A stretch of DNA of 64,000 bases from Paraclostridium dentum (GTDB taxonomy: Bacteria; Bacillota; Clostridia; Peptostreptococcales; Peptostreptococcaceae). This document shows, piece by piece, positions 17,503 to 25,320 of the stretch (its first letter is position 1; each line of letters begins with the position of its first letter). The stretch spans positions 51,676-115,675 of the forward strand of contig NZ_WIPK01000009.1 of NCBI RefSeq assembly GCF_012922555.1, read 5' to 3'. The position numbers and the translations under genes were made by a program. Under the pieces are notes generated by a model, which saw nothing but the letters and a program-made list of their open reading frames with translations, ran no database searches and had not been told where the DNA came from.

Positions 17503-18789
17503 CTAATACCCCTTAGCTGTTAAGAATCCGAATCCTGTTTCATTAGTAGCTCCAGTTATTACTTGTATCTCAGCTTCTATAGATCCATCTTCTCTTAAAG
17601 ATCCAGCAGCTCCACCAGCTATAACATCAGCAACTTCAACGTGTCCTATAACTCTATCCATCTTAGGTAATACAACAACTTGGTTAGCATTTCCACCAGT
17701 TACAACAGCGTTAGCTTTAACATCAGCATCAGCTAATGATTGAGATGCTCCATCTCTACCAGCATACTCATCTGTAACTATAACAGTTTTAACACCTTGA
17801 CCTTCTATTTTCTTGCAGTTCATTATAAGGTCTGTATCTGGGTTACCAAATCCTTCTTGAGATACTATTACAGCATCTAAGCCTAATTGTTTACATAATT
17901 TAGCAGTCCAGTTAGAAGATCTTTCTTTATCTGCTAAGTATACGTTTTCATTAGTTATAATAACTCCTACAAAGTTTATTTCTTTTCCGTGTTGTAGATA
18001 TAAATCTTCAACTACTGAGTTATTCATGTGTACATAACTTGGGTTTTTATCACAAGCTGAAACACAGTTCCCACTTACTATAGCTCCGTCCATTAATTCA
18101 GTTGGGTATAATAATGTTGGTACTATTTGCTTAGCGTCAACTCCGTAAACATATGTGTCATGTAATAATCCTTGAGTTTGAAGCATGTATACATATCCTA
18201 CTTTAGGAAGTTCTGGATACTCTGCTACTGACTCTAATAATGGCTTAGTTTCGTACTCTACAACTTCATCTGGAGTTAAGTTTCTAGCAACTTCTCCTAA
18301 ATATGTAGCAGCTTTGAATCCTATCATTCTAACAGCTCTTTCGTGATCGTATTGCTTTAAACCATCTATTGGTTCAGCTATAACAACAACGTTGTTTAAC
18401 TTAGAGAATGGTGTATATTCAGCTCCAGGACCAGTCATATCTATTATACCTTCTTGGAAACCAACTATTTTACCAGTTGTTACAACTCCAACATTTTTAA
18501 GTGCATGAGTTCTTCCTTCTCCAACAGTATCAACTTTTGATATAACTCCTGGGAATATTCCTCCATTACCATCAACTTTTACTCTCGGTTCTATAACGTC
18601 TTTAACTGGTATTATTCTAACGCTTTCCCCTGGACGAACTATATCTAAATCTATTGATTTTATATGTTCATCTCCACCAATTTCTTTTAACATCTCTTCT
18701 TTGTTGATGTATAATACTGAATCTTTAACTTCTGTTACTGCTCCAAATTGTACATCTTTTATAAAGATTTTCCCTAACTCAAGACGCAT
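17503..18789 (-). CDS. grdE: glycine reductase component B, proprotein of alpha and beta subunits
   Basis: This 428-residue proprotein cleaves itself to give the 22- and 25-kDa subunits of protein B. The cleavage site is visible as GAIVSGNCVSACDKN around residue 242: the Cys becomes the N-terminal pyruvoyl group, which forms a Schiff base with glycine. The length and start (MRLELGKIFI) match the family. It precedes grdA and is separated from it by a structured non-coding stretch of about 250 bases. It is co-transcribed with trxB/trxA, which supply electrons. Confidence 0.96.
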   Translation of the reverse strand: MRLELGKIFIKDVQFGAVTEVKDSVLYINKEEMLKEIGGDEHIKSIDLDIVRPGESVRIIPVKDVIEPRVKVDGNGGIFPGVISKVDTVGEGRTHALKNVGVVTTGKIVGFQEGIIDMTGPGAEYTPFSKLNNVVVIAEPIDGLKQYDHERAVRMIGFKAATYLGEVARNLTPDEVVEYETKPLLESVAEYPELPKVGYVYMLQTQGLLHDTYVYGVDAKQIVPTLLYPTELMDGAIVSGNCVSACDKNPSYVHMNNSVVEDLYLQHGKEINFVGVIITNENVYLADKERSSNWTAKLCKQLGLDAVIVSQEGFGNPDTDLIMNCKKIEGQGVKTVIVTDEYAGRDGASQSLADADVKANAVVTGGNANQVVVLPKMDRVIGHVEVADVIAGGAAGSLREDGSIEAEIQVITGATNETGFGFLTAKGY

Positions 18790-18854
18790 ATTGGCACCCC
18801 CTAATTTTTTGAACTTAATTTATTTTAACGGGGAATTGAATCCCCATTAATTAC

Positions 18855-19172
18855 TTATAAGTGCTTCTTTATCATAGCTTCTATATTAGAAACTGTAGCA
18901 TCATCTTTTGTTACTTCATCTATTTTAGCTCCATCTTTGTATATAGCTATAGTTGGAAGACCTAAAACCTTCTCTTTTATAGCAACTCTTCTAGCTTTAG
19001 TTATATCGAATTTACAGAACTTTATGTTTTCCCCATATGCTTCTGCAAATTTTTCTATATCTGGAAGTAATGCTTTACAAGGCTCACAACCTTGACTCCA
19101 GAAATCAACTAATACTAGCCCTTCTGCTTCTAATACTTCTGGATCGAATGTATTTTTTTCTAATGCTATCAT
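18855..19172 (-). CDS. trxA: thioredoxin of the glycine reductase operon (CEPC active site)
   Basis: This 105-residue thioredoxin carries electrons from TrxB to GrdA. The active site is WSQGCEPCKALLPD, CEPC rather than the usual CGPC. Deviating dipeptides such as this are known for thioredoxins of glycine-reducing anaerobes and likely tune the redox potential for the selenoprotein partner. The cis-Pro loop (GLPTIAIYK) is present. The gene sits between trxB and grdE. A short GGGGA/TCCCC hairpin lies between its stop and grdE. Confidence 0.94.
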   Translation of the reverse strand: MIALEKNTFDPEVLEAEGLVLVDFWSQGCEPCKALLPDIEKFAEAYGENIKFCKFDITKARRVAIKEKVLGLPTIAIYKDGAKIDEVTKDDATVSNIEAMIKKHL

Positions 19173-19316
19173 TTCAGTATCCCCCTTATTGGATTTTATA
19201 TATTTTAATATATTTTTAATATATTAATAGCTATTTTAATTTAAGTACCGTTCACTAAGTAATGTTTAATTTGATAAACATCATCCCCCGATAACCTTGT
19301 TAAACGTACTTTTTTA

Positions 19317-20279
19317 TTAGCAATTAGTAACTTCTTCTTCGAAGTTTGCTTCTACATATCTTTCAGCTGTTACTGCAGCTATAGCTCCATCAGCTGTTGC
19401 TGTAACAACTTGTCTTAATGATTTAACTCTACAATCTCCTGCAGCAAATACACCTGGTATATTTGTTAACATATTGTCATCTGTTTTGATGTATCCATAG
19501 TCATCCATATCTACTTTACCTTTGAATAACTCTGTTTGAGAATCAAATCCTACGAATATGAATATTCCCATAGTTCCATCTTCTTCATCAGCGAAGTATT
19601 CATTAGTTTCACCTGTTTGAGTATTTCTAAATACTACTGATTCAACTAATCCATCACCTTTTATTTCATCTATAACTGTATCTAATAAGAATTCTATTCT
19701 TTCATTAGCTCTTGCTTTATCTTCTATAGATCTAGCACATCTTAAACCTTGTCTTCTATGAACTATAGTAACTTTTCTAGCAAACTTAGTTAAGTATAAT
19801 GCTTCTTCTATAGCACTATCTCCTCCTCCAACTACGAATACTTCGAAATCTTCGAAGAAGTCAGCGTCACATGTAGCACAGTAAGAAACTCCTTTACCTG
19901 TTAATTCTTTTTCTCCTGGGCATCCTAATTTTTTAGGAGTAGCTCCAGTAGCTATTATAACAGTTTTAGCTCTGTACTCACCTTTTTCACCTTTTAATAC
20001 TTTTATATTTCCTTCTAATTCAGTGTCTACTATAGAGTCTCTAACTATTTCAGCACCGAATTCTTTACATTGCTCTACCATTCTAGCTATTAAGCTTGGT
20101 CCAGTAGCATTTTCAACTGATCCTGGATAGTTAGCAACTTCATGAGTTATAACTATTTGTCCACCAGTTTTTCCTTTTTCAAGTATTAAAGTCTTCATTT
20201 TAGCTCTTGCGCCGTAAAGACCAGCTGCAAGACCTGCAGGTCCACAACCTATTATGACTATGTCATATAAATTTTCCAT
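19317..20279 (-). CDS. trxB: thioredoxin reductase
   Basis: This 320-residue flavoenzyme has the N-terminal FAD-binding GCGPAGLAAGLYGARA, the redox-active YCATCDADFF (CATC) near residue 135, the NADPH-binding GGGDSAIEEALYL with HRRQ, and the C-terminal FAD block GVFAAGDCR. It reduces the operon's TrxA. The 144-base gap between it and trxA holds imperfect inverted repeats (AAGTAC...GTACTT) without a T-run, perhaps a processing structure. It is the second gene of the grd operon. Confidence 0.95.
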   Translation of the reverse strand: MENLYDIVIIGCGPAGLAAGLYGARAKMKTLILEKGKTGGQIVITHEVANYPGSVENATGPSLIARMVEQCKEFGAEIVRDSIVDTELEGNIKVLKGEKGEYRAKTVIIATGATPKKLGCPGEKELTGKGVSYCATCDADFFEDFEVFVVGGGDSAIEEALYLTKFARKVTIVHRRQGLRCARSIEDKARANERIEFLLDTVIDEIKGDGLVESVVFRNTQTGETNEYFADEEDGTMGIFIFVGFDSQTELFKGKVDMDDYGYIKTDDNMLTNIPGVFAAGDCRVKSLRQVVTATADGAIAAVTAERYVEANFEEEVTNC

Positions 20280-20321
20280 TATCTCGACCCCCTATTTTTA
20301 TTAATATATATACACCAAAGT

Positions 20322-20693
20322 TTATACATATTGCATTCTTTGGATTGTATTTCTCATTATATCAAAATCAATTACTCTGAAATCGTCTAAAACTTTTTCA
20401 GTCCACATAGGAGTTAACTTGTTGTTTTTAAATTTTTCTGCTGTTTCTATGGCTTCTTCTATTAAGTTTAATGAATTTGTGTCTAGAGATTTCCCCTTTT
20501 TAATTATGACTGTACGATATGGTGTCTCATTGGGTTTTACGCTCCCATATAGCGGATGTGATAATAATTCATACCCCTTATGAACTAAATCCCTACATTC
20601 CTTTAATGTTCCTATATAGTCAGTGTCTAACATTATAACTTCTTTGTCAGTAACGTTTTCCTGAATCATAGGATTGTTAGTGATTATTAACAT
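20322..20693 (-). CDS. grdX: GrdX, small conserved protein leading the glycine reductase operon
   Basis: This 123-residue cytoplasmic protein is typical of the first gene in grd operons of clostridia. The biochemical role is unknown. It starts MLIITNNPMIQENV and has the conserved HPLYGSVKPNETPYRTVI segment. There is no membrane segment and no Cys pair. Position directly behind the glycine riboswitch and 42 bases before trxB supports the name. Confidence 0.92.
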   Translation of the reverse strand: MLIITNNPMIQENVTDKEVIMLDTDYIGTLKECRDLVHKGYELLSHPLYGSVKPNETPYRTVIIKKGKSLDTNSLNLIEEAIETAEKFKNNKLTPMWTEKVLDDFRVIDFDIMRNTIQRMQYV

Positions 20694-20732
20694 TTGTCTA
20701 CACTCACTTTCAAAATTTCTTTTGTTAAACTA

Positions 20733-20769
20733 AAAAACAGGAAACTAAGTCCCCACTTAGTTCCCTGTC
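20733..20769 (-). terminator. terminator platform of the glycine riboswitch
   Basis: On the minus strand GACAGGGAACTAAGT and ACTTAGTTTCCTGT pair around GGGG, followed by TTTTTT. It lies between the aptamer and grdX and is the expected OFF state when glycine is low. Confidence 0.88.
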
Positions 20770-20778
20770 AAAATGTCT

Positions 20779-20898
20779 TTCAGAGATCCGTCCAGTTAAA
20801 GTCCTTTCACCTGAGAATTTCATTTAAATCCTTTTGGGATGAATTTAAATTTGTCCCTTCGGTCATCTCTAATTTCCCCAAATTAGAGACCGTCTCCT
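20779..20898 (-). promoter_or_regulatory. glycine riboswitch (single aptamer) upstream of the grd operon
   Basis: The minus strand shows the conserved glycine aptamer segments in order: GGAGACGG, a long TCTCTAATTT/AAATTAGAGA stem, GACCGAAGGGACAAA, a second stem (ATTTAAATTCATCC/GGATTTAAATG), then TTCTCAGGTGAAAGGAC and the closing GGATCTCT. Only one complete aptamer is visible. An upstream stretch CACCTAAGGGGCAAAG (about 20931-20946) may be a leftover or helper 'ghost' segment. Glycine catabolic genes are normally switched on by this riboswitch. Confidence 0.9.
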
Positions 20899-20961
20899 TT
20901 AACCTTCAAACGGTTTAATTTTTAGTTTTGTCTTTGCCCCTTAGGTGCTTTTCTTAATTAC

Positions 20962-20990
20962 ATTATATCTAGCTTGGTAAATATATACAA
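20962..20990 (-). promoter_or_regulatory. promoter of the grd operon
   Basis: TATAAT (20962-20967) and TTGTAT (20985-20990) on the minus strand with a 17-base spacer, placing the transcript start just upstream of the riboswitch. The remaining 20991-21176 is AT-rich with nothing else recognised. Confidence 0.75.
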
Positions 20991-21176
20991 TACTTTTTCA
21001 AATATTTTTTTATGTTTTTTTGTTGATATTGTCCATTTTTTGTCAAACCGTTGGTATAGCTATAATCTTTTTATTAACTTCTTTCCATAGATTTTATCTA
21101 TTAAGTTAATTTTCTAACTTTCAATTTATATTTATTCTAATTTCTTTTAAGTATTCCTTTTTTATGCCTTTATTTT

Positions 21177-21968
21177 TTAATTTTTTTTAACCATATCATA
21201 TGTTAAACAAACAGGTTTTTTTGTTCGTGGATCTTCAACAATTTCTGCATCAATATTAAAAATTTCTTTTAGATTTTCTTTTGTCATAACATCATGAGCT
21301 TCACCTTCACATACAATTTTACCTTTTTTAATTCCTATCATATGATCTGCAAATCTAGATGCATTGTTTAACTCATGGATAACCATTACAATAGTTCGTT
21401 TTTCATTTTTATTTAATTCATCTAATAACTGTAAAATTTCTAATTGATGAGCTAAATCTAAATATGTTGTAGGTTCATCTAGTAATAATATATCTGTTTC
21501 TTGTGCAAGAGCCATTGCTATCCATGCCCTTTGTCTTTGTCCACCAGATAAATCATCAATATTTCTATCTCTAAATTCAGATATTTTTGTAACTTCCATA
21601 GCCCAACTTACAATATCCTTATCTTCTTTATTCATCTTTCCAAATCCCTTTTGATGAGGAAATCTACCATAAGATATTAATTCCTCTACAGTAAGTCCGC
21701 TTGGAGCTTGTGGATTTTGTGGAAGTACTGCCATTTCTTTTGCGATATCTATTGGATTTTCCTCATGAAGATTTTTACCATTTATATAAATACTTCCGCT
21801 CTTTGGATTTATTATTCTTCCTATAGTTTTTAAAATAGTAGATTTACCACATCCGTTAGCCCCTATTATTGTAGTTATTTTTCCTTTTGGTATATTTAAA
21901 TTTAAGTTTTTTACAATATCTATATTTCCATAAGATATGTTTAAGTCCTTAGTTATTATTGAATTCAT
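21177..21968 (-). CDS. iron-siderophore ABC transporter ATPase (FepC/FhuC type)
   Basis: This 263-residue ATPase has a Walker A (GANGCGKST, near residue 37), the Q-loop region VLPQNPQAPSGLTVEE, the signature LSGGQRQRAW and the Walker B DILLLDEPT, followed by the H-loop IVMVIHELN. It is the last gene of the importer operon and overlaps no neighbour. No terminator hairpin is obvious after it. It powers uptake together with the two FecCD-type permeases upstream. Confidence 0.93.
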   Translation of the reverse strand: MNSIITKDLNISYGNIDIVKNLNLNIPKGKITTIIGANGCGKSTILKTIGRIINPKSGSIYINGKNLHEENPIDIAKEMAVLPQNPQAPSGLTVEELISYGRFPHQKGFGKMNKEDKDIVSWAMEVTKISEFRDRNIDDLSGGQRQRAWIAMALAQETDILLLDEPTTYLDLAHQLEILQLLDELNKNEKRTIVMVIHELNNASRFADHMIGIKKGKIVCEGEAHDVMTKENLKEIFNIDAEIVEDPRTKKPVCLTYDMVKKN

Positions 21969-21983
21969 AATTTTTACCTCTTT

Positions 21984-23000
21984 CTAATCTGCTAACATTA
22001 AATATATAAAGTAAGGTACACCTATTATAGATATAACTATTCCTACTGGTATTTCTATTGGTGCTAGTAAATTTCTAGATACAGTATCAGCTGCTAATAT
22101 AAGTAATATTCCTATTAATGCTGATATAGGTACTAACCTTTTATGTTTAGGTCCAACAAGCTTTCTAGCAATGTGAGGTGAAACTAATCCTAAAAATGAA
22201 ATACTTCCAGCTACTGATGTTGCAACTCCTGCTAATATAACTGCATAGGTTATTAGCTTTTTTCTTTCCTTTTCTACATTAACACCAAGCCCTGTAGATA
22301 TTTCATCTCCTAAATTTAATGCATCTAGGTATCTTGATTTATATATTGCAAGAAACATAAATACTATTATAAAAGGTAGTATTGCTAGTACATACTTCCA
22401 GTTACTACCCCATATACTTCCTGATGTCCATGCCATTACTCTATTAAATTCTTGAGTAGTAAATTTCAATTGGAAAATCGTCATTATAGATGTAAATGCT
22501 ATATTTATACCTATTCCTATTAAAAGTAACCTTTGAGAGCTAATTCCATTTTTAAATGCTAATACATATATTAAAAAAGCTCCAAATAATGCTCCCAGTA
22601 ATGCAACTATAGGCATTGTAAATATGGTTAAGTTACTTACTCCATCATATACATTTCCATTCATTAAATATATATATACTACAACAAATAATGCAGCTCC
22701 TGAGTTTATACCTAATATTCCTGAATCTGCTAAATCATTTTTGGTAACTCCCTGAAGTATAGCCCCTGCTGTTGCTAACGCACTTCCTACTAATATTGCA
22801 ATAACTATTCTAGGTAGCCTTAATTTAAAAATTGCTATTTCATAATTTTTCTGTCCTTGTCCTATAAATGTTTTAAATACATCTATAGGTGGAATTTTAA
22901 ACGATCCCATATTTAAACTTATCAACACAGTAATAAATATAAGTGCTAATAAAATCGATGCTATTAATATAATTTTAGACTTTTTATTATTAGTTTTCAT
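21984..23000 (-). CDS. iron-siderophore ABC transporter permease (FecCD family)
   Basis: This 338-residue FecCD permease has about nine to ten hydrophobic segments. Family blocks include LRLPRIVIAILVGSALATAGAILQG near residue 60, LGINSGAA, and the C-terminal coupling segment SFLGLVSPHIARKLVGPKH. It is the second permease of a heterodimer; the other lies 1 base upstream and is similar, indicating an old duplication. The ATPase gene follows after 15 bases. Confidence 0.93.
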   Translation of the reverse strand: MKTNNKKSKIILIASILLALIFITVLISLNMGSFKIPPIDVFKTFIGQGQKNYEIAIFKLRLPRIVIAILVGSALATAGAILQGVTKNDLADSGILGINSGAALFVVVYIYLMNGNVYDGVSNLTIFTMPIVALLGALFGAFLIYVLAFKNGISSQRLLLIGIGINIAFTSIMTIFQLKFTTQEFNRVMAWTSGSIWGSNWKYVLAILPFIIVFMFLAIYKSRYLDALNLGDEISTGLGVNVEKERKKLITYAVILAGVATSVAGSISFLGLVSPHIARKLVGPKHKRLVPISALIGILLILAADTVSRNLLAPIEIPVGIVISIIGVPYFIYLMLAD

Positions 23001-23001
23001 T

Positions 23002-24012
23002 TTATCTAGTTTCCTTTCTTATAAGATATATAAAGACCGGTACTCCGATAAGTGCAGTTATTGAACCTACTGGTGTTTCATACGGTGGATTTATCATTCT
23101 TGATAAGATATCGCTGTAAACTAATAACAAAGACCCTAAAACTAAAGAACTAGGTATTATATATTTATAATCTGCTCCAACTATTCCTTTTGCAATTTGA
23201 GGTACTACTAGACCTACAAATACAATATTTCCAGCAACAGACACACTTGCTCCTGTCATTAAAACTACTACTACTAACGATATAAATCTTACTAAATTAG
23301 TTTTTTGTCCAAGTCCTATAGCAACTTCTTCACCTAAGCTTAATATTGTAATTCTCGGAGCCATTATCATAGCTACTATAAAACCTATACCTCCAATAAT
23401 TAATAAAAGCTTTACGCCTTCCCATTTAGCACTTACTAGTCCTCCAGAAATCCAAAAGCTTAGTTGTTGAGATAAGTTAAAGTACATAGCAAACGCCATA
23501 GCTAGTGACACTAATAATGTACCTAATGCTGTTCCTGCTAATGCTAATTTTACTGGATCAACTTTTTTTCTTGTTCTAGAACTTATAAAGTAAACTAGCA
23601 ATCCACTTATACTTGCTCCTAAAAAAGAAAATATCATAAGACCAAAACTTCCTGGTGCAAACCCTGGTACCACCTTTTGTAAAACTAAAGCTATTGCTAT
23701 AGTAAATGTAGCTCCTTGTGTTATCCCCATTACAGATGGATCTGCTATAGGATTTCTCGTAATACCTTGCATTATAGCACCCGATACAGCTAAAAATCCT
23801 CCAACTAATGCTGCCGCTATAGCCCTTGGCATTCTAACATCTCTAATTATTTTTGTATCTACATCACTTGAATTGGATATAAAACTATTTATCATGGTAT
23901 TTAAGCTTATATCCTTAGGTCCCATTGATACCGATATAAAAATACCAATAAAAAGAATTGCTATTCCAATTGTAATTAATAAATAAGCCGAACTCTTTTT
24001 ACTTAATTTCAT
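23002..24012 (-). CDS. iron-siderophore ABC transporter permease (FecCD family)
   Basis: This 336-residue permease is paralogous to the next gene, with the blocks DVRMPRAIAAALVGGFLAVSGAIMQG, MGITQGA and FVGLVVPQIAKGIVGADYK. It pairs with its neighbour in the membrane. It follows the binding-protein gene after an 81-base gap that contains a terminator-like hairpin, a common device that keeps the binding protein in excess over the membrane parts. Confidence 0.93.
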   Translation of the reverse strand: MKLSKKSSAYLLITIGIAILFIGIFISVSMGPKDISLNTMINSFISNSSDVDTKIIRDVRMPRAIAAALVGGFLAVSGAIMQGITRNPIADPSVMGITQGATFTIAIALVLQKVVPGFAPGSFGLMIFSFLGASISGLLVYFISSRTRKKVDPVKLALAGTALGTLLVSLAMAFAMYFNLSQQLSFWISGGLVSAKWEGVKLLLIIGGIGFIVAMIMAPRITILSLGEEVAIGLGQKTNLVRFISLVVVVLMTGASVSVAGNIVFVGLVVPQIAKGIVGADYKYIIPSSLVLGSLLLVYSDILSRMINPPYETPVGSITALIGVPVFIYLIRKETR

Positions 24013-24044
24013 GTCTAAACATACCTTTCTATATTTCTATGATT

Positions 24045-24083
24045 AAAAACAGGTGTGAAAATGAAATCCATTATACACACCTG
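24045..24083 (-). terminator. attenuator hairpin after the binding-protein gene
   Basis: CAGGTGTG and CACACCTG form a stem on the minus strand followed by TTTTTAA. It lies inside the importer operon and probably gives partial termination. Confidence 0.75.
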
Positions 24084-24093
24084 CTATACTAAA

Positions 24094-25032
24094 TTACTTT
24101 ATTAATTCATTTTTAACTGATTCTAATAATAACTCTCTACCTATAGGGTTATATGATTGAGTAAAGTATGGTGAAGCATCTAAGATTGTTACATTTCCAT
24201 CTTTTACAGCTCTAATTTGTGACCATACCGAACTATTTTCTAAATCTTTTTTATCAGAATCCGTAGCTATAACAATAATGTGATCTGCATCTATTTCAGT
24301 TAAACCTTCCATACTAACTGTTGGTAATGTTATACCATCTTGTTTTGGCATATTTTTAGGTCTAGCTAATTTCATGTCATCATTTACAATAGTTCCTATA
24401 CCCGCATCACTAAATACCATAAATTGACCTTGAGTTGCTAAAACTGTTAAGTACGTTTGATCTCCATTTTTAGCTACAACTTCTTTTCCAAGTTCTTCAG
24501 CTTTTTTATCATAATTGCTTAACCACTCTTTAGCTTTATCTTCTTGGTTAAATAACTTTGAAACATCTATTAATTTACTTCTCCAATCATTTGCGTAGTC
24601 TTTTATCATAACTACCGGAGCAATTTCTTTTAATTGATCATATATTTTTTCTTGTCTTTGACTCATTATTATTAAGTCTGGATTTGTTCCTAAAATTGCT
24701 TCAACATCCATAGTATCCATCATTGAATGTCCTACAACTTTAGTATCTTTTAATTTATCTTCTATGTATGAAGGTACTTTAGTAGTTTCATAAGAGTCTA
24801 CATTAGCTGTAGCAACTGGTGTTTGTCCTAAAATTAAAAGTTCTTCACTGCTTCCTGAAATATCTACTATTCGTTTTGGATCTGCTGGTATTTCAATATC
24901 TCCTTTTACTGATTGAACCGTTCTTTTTTCATTACTTTCTTTATTTGATGAATTACCGCCTGCACACCCAGTAACTAACCCTAACGTGGCTACTACTGCT
25001 GCAAGCAATACTAATGACTTTCGTTTTTTCAT
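24094..25032 (-). CDS. iron-siderophore ABC transporter substrate-binding lipoprotein
   Basis: This lipoprotein of about 312 residues has a signal peptide ending in the lipobox LVTGC (Cys about residue 22), then a two-lobed FhuD/FepB-type binding fold with the usual long helix between lobes. Landmarks are RIVDISGSSEELLILG and DTMDVEAILGTNPDLIIMS. The ATG at 25030-25032 (MKKRKS) is preferred because GGGAGG precedes it. It is the first gene of the importer and lies behind two Fur-like operators. The exact siderophore cannot be read from sequence. Confidence 0.92.
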   Translation of the reverse strand: MKKRKSLVLLAAVVATLGLVTGCAGGNSSNKESNEKRTVQSVKGDIEIPADPKRIVDISGSSEELLILGQTPVATANVDSYETTKVPSYIEDKLKDTKVVGHSMMDTMDVEAILGTNPDLIIMSQRQEKIYDQLKEIAPVVMIKDYANDWRSKLIDVSKLFNQEDKAKEWLSNYDKKAEELGKEVVAKNGDQTYLTVLATQGQFMVFSDAGIGTIVNDDMKLARPKNMPKQDGITLPTVSMEGLTEIDADHIIVIATDSDKKDLENSSVWSQIRAVKDGNVTILDASPYFTQSYNPIGRELLLESVKNELIK

Positions 25033-25065
25033 GAATAAACCTCCCAATTATTTTTAATTACTATT

Positions 25066-25080
25066 TGAAATTAATTATCA
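25066..25080 (-). promoter_or_regulatory. Fur-box-like operator (promoter-proximal)
   Basis: TGATAATTAATTTCA on the minus strand matches the 7-1-7 Fur consensus TGATAATNATTATCA at 12 of 14 positions. It lies between the promoter and the ribosome site. Confidence 0.65.
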
Positions 25081-25095
25081 CTTTTATTTGTTCAT

Positions 25096-25124
25096 ATTAT
25101 AGCAACATTGAGAATAATAGTCAA
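25096..25124 (-). promoter_or_regulatory. iron-regulated promoter with an overlapping Fur-like box
   Basis: TTGACT (25119-25124) and TATAAT (25096-25101) with a 17-base spacer on the minus strand. A second Fur-like palindrome (TGAGAATAATAGTCA, 25109-25123, 11 of 14 matches) overlaps the -35 and the spacer, so Fur binding would block polymerase. Confidence 0.75.
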
Positions 25125-25173
25125 TTACTTTTATAATTTTCCATTATTTTCTTGAAATATTTTTTCTTAACCA

Positions 25174-25206
25174 CAAAAAAAGATGTGAATTTTATTTCAC
25201 ATCTTC
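25174..25206 (-). terminator. terminator after the M3 peptidase gene
   Basis: AGATGTGAA and TTCACATCT pair on the minus strand, followed by TTTTTTT. It lies about 30 bases beyond a second, longer hairpin. Confidence 0.85.
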
Positions 25207-25232
25207 TCCATCCACTGAGGTTTTAAAACAGC

Positions 25233-25312
25233 GAAGGTTGGTAGTTGTTATTTTCGTAATACTTCAAGTCTGAAAGACTTGGTATGGAGAAAATAATAAC
25301 TACCACCCTAGC
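25233..25312 (-). other. long hairpin in the 3' leader between pepF-like gene and its terminator
   Basis: GGGTGGTAGTTATTATTTTC pairs with GAAAATAACAACTACCAACC on the minus strand, with an inner CAAGTC/GACTTG hairpin. The internal loop (TTTTCTCCATAC opposite GTATTACGAAAA) resembles the A-E family core but differs in several bases. It may be a diverged member. Confidence 0.6.
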
Positions 25313-25320
25313 TACATAAC

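Noticed and set aside
18826-18850. Terminator between trxA and grdE
   Set aside because: The GGGGA/TCCCC stem is short and lacks a proper T-run; it is inside a co-transcribed operon.
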